Below are positions 61,219 to 64,000 of a stretch of 64,000 bases of DNA, piece by piece. This stretch comes from Sphingopyxis sp. QXT-31 (GTDB taxonomy: Bacteria; Pseudomonadota; Alphaproteobacteria; Sphingomonadales; Sphingomonadaceae), in assembly GCF_001984035.1 (NCBI RefSeq), contig NZ_CP019449.1, forward strand, positions 2,542,001 through 2,606,000, given 5' to 3'. The stretch's first letter is position 1. Each line of letters begins with the position of its first letter. The position numbers and the translations under genes are program-made. A model generated the notes under the pieces. That model ran no database searches. It was given only the letters and a program-made list of their open reading frames with translations, and was not told where the DNA came from.

Positions 61219-61805
61219 CCCCGCTGAGCGAAGTCGATGGCCGCGCAATTCCGTTCGGCCTCAAGAATGTCGACACCGACGTGATCATCCCTGCGCACTG
61301 GCTGAAGGGCACGACGCGCGAGGGTATGGGCCGCGGCGCGTTCGAGGCGATCCGCAAGGACCCCGACAATATCTTCGACAGCGCCGAGTTCAAAGGCGCG
61401 CCGATCCTGATCGCGGGCGACAATTTCGGCTGCGGGTCGAGCCGCGAACATGCCGCCTGGGCGCTCGGCGACCTCGGCATCCGCGTCGTCATCGCGCCCT
61501 CCTACTCCGACATCTTCTCGGGCAATGCGGTCAAGAACGGCATCTTGCCCGTAGTCCTACCGCAGGCGGCAATCGACCGCCTGATGGAGGTGGCACAAAC
61601 CGACCCGGTGCATGTCGACCTCGAAAACCAGACGGTCACGACGCAGTTCCAGGACCGTTTCACTTTCGAGATCGATCCGTTCCGCAAGATGTGCCTGCTT
61701 GAGGGGCTCGACGAGATTTCGATCACAGAAAAAAGCGCCGCCGCGATCGGCGATTATGAAAAGAAGCTCGACGCCGAGCGTCCGTGGATGCGACCCGCGG
61801 CATGA
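61215..61805 (+). CDS. leuD: 3-isopropylmalate dehydratase small subunit
   Basis: This 196-residue subunit has [17 protein letters not shown] and [11 protein letters not shown], the swivelling-domain motifs of LeuD, and pairs with LeuC. The ATG overlaps the leuC stop (ATGA). The quinone reductase gene follows after 20 bases. Confidence 0.97.
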   Translation: MTPLSEVDGRAIPFGLKNVDTDVIIPAHWLKGTTREGMGRGAFEAIRKDPDNIFDSAEFKGAPILIAGDNFGCGSSREHAAWALGDLGIRVVIAPSYSDIFSGNAVKNGILPVVLPQAAIDRLMEVAQTDPVHVDLENQTVTTQFQDRFTFEIDPFRKMCLLEGLDEISITEKSAAAIGDYEKKLDAERPWMRPAA

Positions 61806-61825
61806 AAGCAACAGAGGAGAAGATG

Positions 61826-62821
61826 ATGAAGGCTCTCTTGTCGACCGCCACCGGCGGCCCCGAAACGCTGAAGCTGGGCGAACTGCCGCGCCCGACCGCG
61901 GGGGCCGGGCAGATCGTGATCGATGTGAAGGCCTGCGCGGTCAACTTCCCCGACGTGCTGATCATCGAGGATAAATATCAGTTCAAGCCCGAACGCCCCT
62001 TCGCCCCCGGCGGCGAGGTCGCCGGGCTGGTCGCCGAAGTCGGCGAGGGCGTGACCGACTTCAAGGTCGGCGACCGCGTGATCGCGGGCTGCGGCAACGG
62101 CGGCATGTCGGAAGCCATCGCCGTGTCGGTGCACAATGTCTATCATTTGCCCGAAGCCCATGATTTCGCCGCGGGTGCGTCGCTGCTAATGACCTATGGC
62201 ACCAGCATCCATGCGCTCGTCGATCGCGGCCACATCAAGGAGGGCGACACTTTGCTGGTCCTCGGCGCGTCGGGCGGGGTCGGCATCGCCGCGGTCGAGC
62301 TGGGCAAGGCGTTCGGCGCACGCGTCGTCGCTGGCGTATCGAGCGAAGAGAAGGCCGGGATCGCGCGCGAGGCCGGAGCCGACGCGGTCGTCGTCTATGG
62401 CCGCGAGCCGTTCGACAAGGACCAGTCGAAGGAACTGGCGAACAAGTTCAAGGAAGCCGTCGGCCCGGGCGGCGCGAACGTCATCTACGACGCGGTCGGC
62501 GGCGATTATGCCGAGCCCGCGCTGCGCTCGATCGCATGGGAAGGCCGCTATCTGGTCGTCGGTTTCCCCGCGGGTATCCCGCGGCTGCCGCTGAACCTGA
62601 CTTTGCTCAAGAGCTGCGACGTCGCCGGCGTCTTCTGGGGCGCCTTCGTCGCGCGCGAGCCCAAGCGCAACCGCGCCAATATCGCGCGGCTGTTCCAGCT
62701 GTGGGAGCAGGGCAAGATCAGCCCGCGTGTTACCGAAAGCTTCGCGCTCGCCGACGGCGGCAAGGCGATCGCCAAGCTGGGCGACCGCAGCGCGGTGGGC
62801 AAGCTGGTGGTCACCATCTGA
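61826..62821 (+). CDS. NADPH:quinone reductase-like MDR protein
   Basis: This 331-residue zinc-independent medium-chain reductase has VNFPDVLIIEDKYQ, GASGGVGIAAVELGKAFGA (cofactor fold) and VGFPAGIPRLPLNL. It likely reduces quinones or enals with NADPH. The ATG at 61826 is six bases after AGAGGAG; the ATG at 61823 is less well spaced. It may be co-transcribed with leuCD. Confidence 0.93.
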   Translation: MKALLSTATGGPETLKLGELPRPTAGAGQIVIDVKACAVNFPDVLIIEDKYQFKPERPFAPGGEVAGLVAEVGEGVTDFKVGDRVIAGCGNGGMSEAIAVSVHNVYHLPEAHDFAAGASLLMTYGTSIHALVDRGHIKEGDTLLVLGASGGVGIAAVELGKAFGARVVAGVSSEEKAGIAREAGADAVVVYGREPFDKDQSKELANKFKEAVGPGGANVIYDAVGGDYAEPALRSIAWEGRYLVVGFPAGIPRLPLNLTLLKSCDVAGVFWGAFVAREPKRNRANIARLFQLWEQGKISPRVTESFALADGGKAIAKLGDRSAVGKLVVTI

Positions 62822-62934
62822 CACGGCGTTTTGCGATGAACCGAGTGCGGCCCCGGCACGCGGGTTAACCCTTTGTCAGGGGCTCGTCCCTATCGTGAAA
62901 GGCCTGACATTAGCGTTTTGCGCAGGGTAGGGAC

Positions 62935-63225
62935 ATGGCAACTCGCCGACCGACGGGTGACGAACAAAGCGCGAGCCTCGCGAATATTTCGCGCACCCGC
63001 CGCGCGCAGCTGGTGGCCGAATTCGAAGGCGACCTCGGCATAGACTATAAGGCGCGCGCGCGCGCAGCCTATGAGGCGAAGCGCTGGCAGGTGATCAAGA
63101 CGATCATCGTCTGGACGATTGCGCTGCTCTTCTTCACCATCGCGTGCCAGAAATTGTGGATCCTCGGCCAAAGTGTCGACGAGCCCTTCTCGGACCTCAA
63201 TCCGATCAGCGGGTGGTTCGAGTAA
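62935..63225 (+). CDS. Small single-pass membrane protein
   Basis: This 96-residue protein has a charged N-terminal half and one hydrophobic helix (about 55-75; VIKTIIVWTIALLFFTIACQ), then an acidic tail (DEPFSDLNPISGWFE). A half-site palindrome GGGTTAACCC lies upstream. No function is recognised. It ends six bases before the convergent membrane gene. Confidence 0.7.
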   Translation: MATRRPTGDEQSASLANISRTRRAQLVAEFEGDLGIDYKARARAAYEAKRWQVIKTIIVWTIALLFFTIACQKLWILGQSVDEPFSDLNPISGWFE

Positions 63226-63231
63226 GCCCGC

Positions 63232-63582
63232 TCAGCCGTACATCGGCGGATCGGCGCGCGAGCGCAGATATTTCCCGAACAGATAGCCGGCAAAGAAGGC
63301 GGCGGTGTAAACGGCCGCCGTCATCGCCGCGAGCAGCAGGATCTCGGGCCAGCTGGTGGGCAGGAATAAGGGAATCTGCGTCAGCATCGCCCAGCCGACG
63401 AGCCAACCTCCGACACGCAGCCCGGTAAGCAGCTGAATCGGCCCGATCTGCACCCCCAGCGCGATCACCGCCATTGCCAAAAACGCGCGGACGTCGATCC
63501 GTTCGCTCATTCGGCCCACCGCAAAAAATGCGATGATCGGGGCGACCATCAGGATCGACGCCGTCGCGTCAACCGGCTGCAT
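63232..63582 (-). CDS. Small membrane protein downstream of sdhA
   Basis: This 116-residue protein has three to four hydrophobic segments (about 8-25, 35-55, 60-75, 80-100). Its ATG shares the A of the sdhA stop (TGATG), so it is co-translated with SdhA. It has no recognised family. sdhB, which normally follows sdhA, is not between this gene and the convergent one. Confidence 0.75.
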   Translation of the reverse strand: MQPVDATASILMVAPIIAFFAVGRMSERIDVRAFLAMAVIALGVQIGPIQLLTGLRVGGWLVGWAMLTQIPLFLPTSWPEILLLAAMTAAVYTAAFFAGYLFGKYLRSRADPPMYG

Positions 63583-64000
63583 CAGTAAACGCGCGCCTTC
63601 GGCTTGATATATTCGGCGTCGTCCGACAGCGTATATTCGTGGACCGGGCGGTAATCGAGGCGGACGCCGCCGCCCTTGCCGCCCCAGCCGTCGAACCAGC
63701 TGATCGAGTGCTTCATCCAGTTCGCGTCGTCGCGATTGGGGAAATCCTCGTGCGCGTGGGCGCCGCGGCTTTCCTTGCGGTTGAAGGCCGAATGCATCGT
63801 CACCGTCGCTTGGCTGATCAGATTGTCGAGCTCGAGCGTTTCGATAAGGTCGGTGTTCCAGATCAGGCTGCGGTCGGTGACGCCGATGTCGTTCATCCGC
63901 TGATAGGTCTTGGTCAGCTTTTCCTTGCCCTCGGCCATCAGCTCGTCGGTGCGGAACACCGCGGCGTGCGCCGACATGGCGCGCTGCATCTCGAGGCGGA
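63582..64000 (-). CDS. sdhA: Succinate dehydrogenase flavoprotein subunit (partial, C-terminal part)
   Basis: About 139 C-terminal residues are visible before the window edge. The ending [25 protein letters not shown] and IKPKARVY match SdhA of alphaproteobacteria and mitochondria. The active site and FAD-binding residues lie outside the window. The complex oxidises succinate to fumarate and feeds electrons to quinone. Confidence 0.94.
   Translation of the reverse strand, partial: RLEMQRAMSAHAAVFRTDELMAEGKEKLTKTYQRMNDIGVTDRSLIWNTDLIETLELDNLISQATVTMHSAFNRKESRGAHAHEDFPNRDDANWMKHSISWFDGWGGKGGGVRLDYRPVHEYTLSDDAEYIKPKARVY

Noticed and set aside
1..64000. Search for tRNA, rRNA, riboswitch and phage genes.
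   Set aside because: I found no cloverleaf with a GTTCRANNC arm, no rRNA-like stretch, no recognised riboswitch before leuC, sodB or the metal transporter, and no phage structural gene. A covariance-model search could still reveal small RNAs.

Overview
The window is a high-GC, gene-dense chromosomal segment from an alphaproteobacterium, almost certainly a member of the Sphingomonadaceae and most likely Sphingopyxis or a close relative. This rests on a full-length CtrA, a PhyR/HWE-kinase general stress pair, a CrtZ carotenoid hydroxylase, the serine and metallo-peptidases typical of sphingomonads, and an SdhA C-terminus of alphaproteobacterial type. I see no tRNA, rRNA, CRISPR array, prophage or transposase gene.

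Layout. 1-530: start of an acyltransferase cut by the window edge. 790-6875: Fe superoxide dismutase, then a four-gene DNA-repair operon on the minus strand in which every junction overlaps (radical SAM protein, DUF4130-UdgX, MBL exonuclease, ATP-dependent ligase). 7057-10354: Crp-type regulator, HWE histidine kinase and divergent phyR. 10678-14459: prolyl oligopeptidase, EEP-fold protein and free-methionine-(R)-sulfoxide reductase. 14794-17237: three small envelope proteins, two of them tandem paralogues. 17306-20284: M28 peptidase, PilZ protein and ctrA with a well-marked promoter. 20335-23655: LysR regulator divergent from pirin, azoreductase and an extradiol dioxygenase. 23858-32638: mixed housekeeping genes (pseudouridine synthase, ArfB, EVE, 2OG oxygenase, membrane proteins, PlsC, M20 peptidase). 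32746-39164: parC, a GGDEF-EAL protein and a DUF1285-NUDIX-CCA transferase operon. 39405-49156: GNAT, folB-pteridine reductase, DUF2279, aldehyde dehydrogenase, 2OG oxygenase, SMP-30, a Phd/VapC-type toxin-antitoxin pair, VIT transporter, DUF488 and DUF2855-HAD. 49427-53081: LysR with a ketoacid CoA-transferase operon that carries a lipoprotein phosphatase between its subunits. 53133-59180: serine hydrolase, B12-type radical SAM, epimerase, GST and TPR-Asp/Asn hydroxylase. 59177-64000: crtZ, leuCD, quinone reductase, two small membrane proteins and the end of sdhA.

Scattered between the genes are at least eleven palindromic intergenic elements. Four copies of one ~175-bp family (A) and three of a second (B) keep conserved boxes but change their hairpin stems in a compensating way, so folding appears to be what is conserved. 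The other eye-catching items are the compact repair operon, the ctrA promoter (a perfect TTAA-N7-TTAA box next to three GANTC sites in 23 bp), a triple GTCTGAACC operator-like array, and an EEP protein that has lost its metal-binding Glu.
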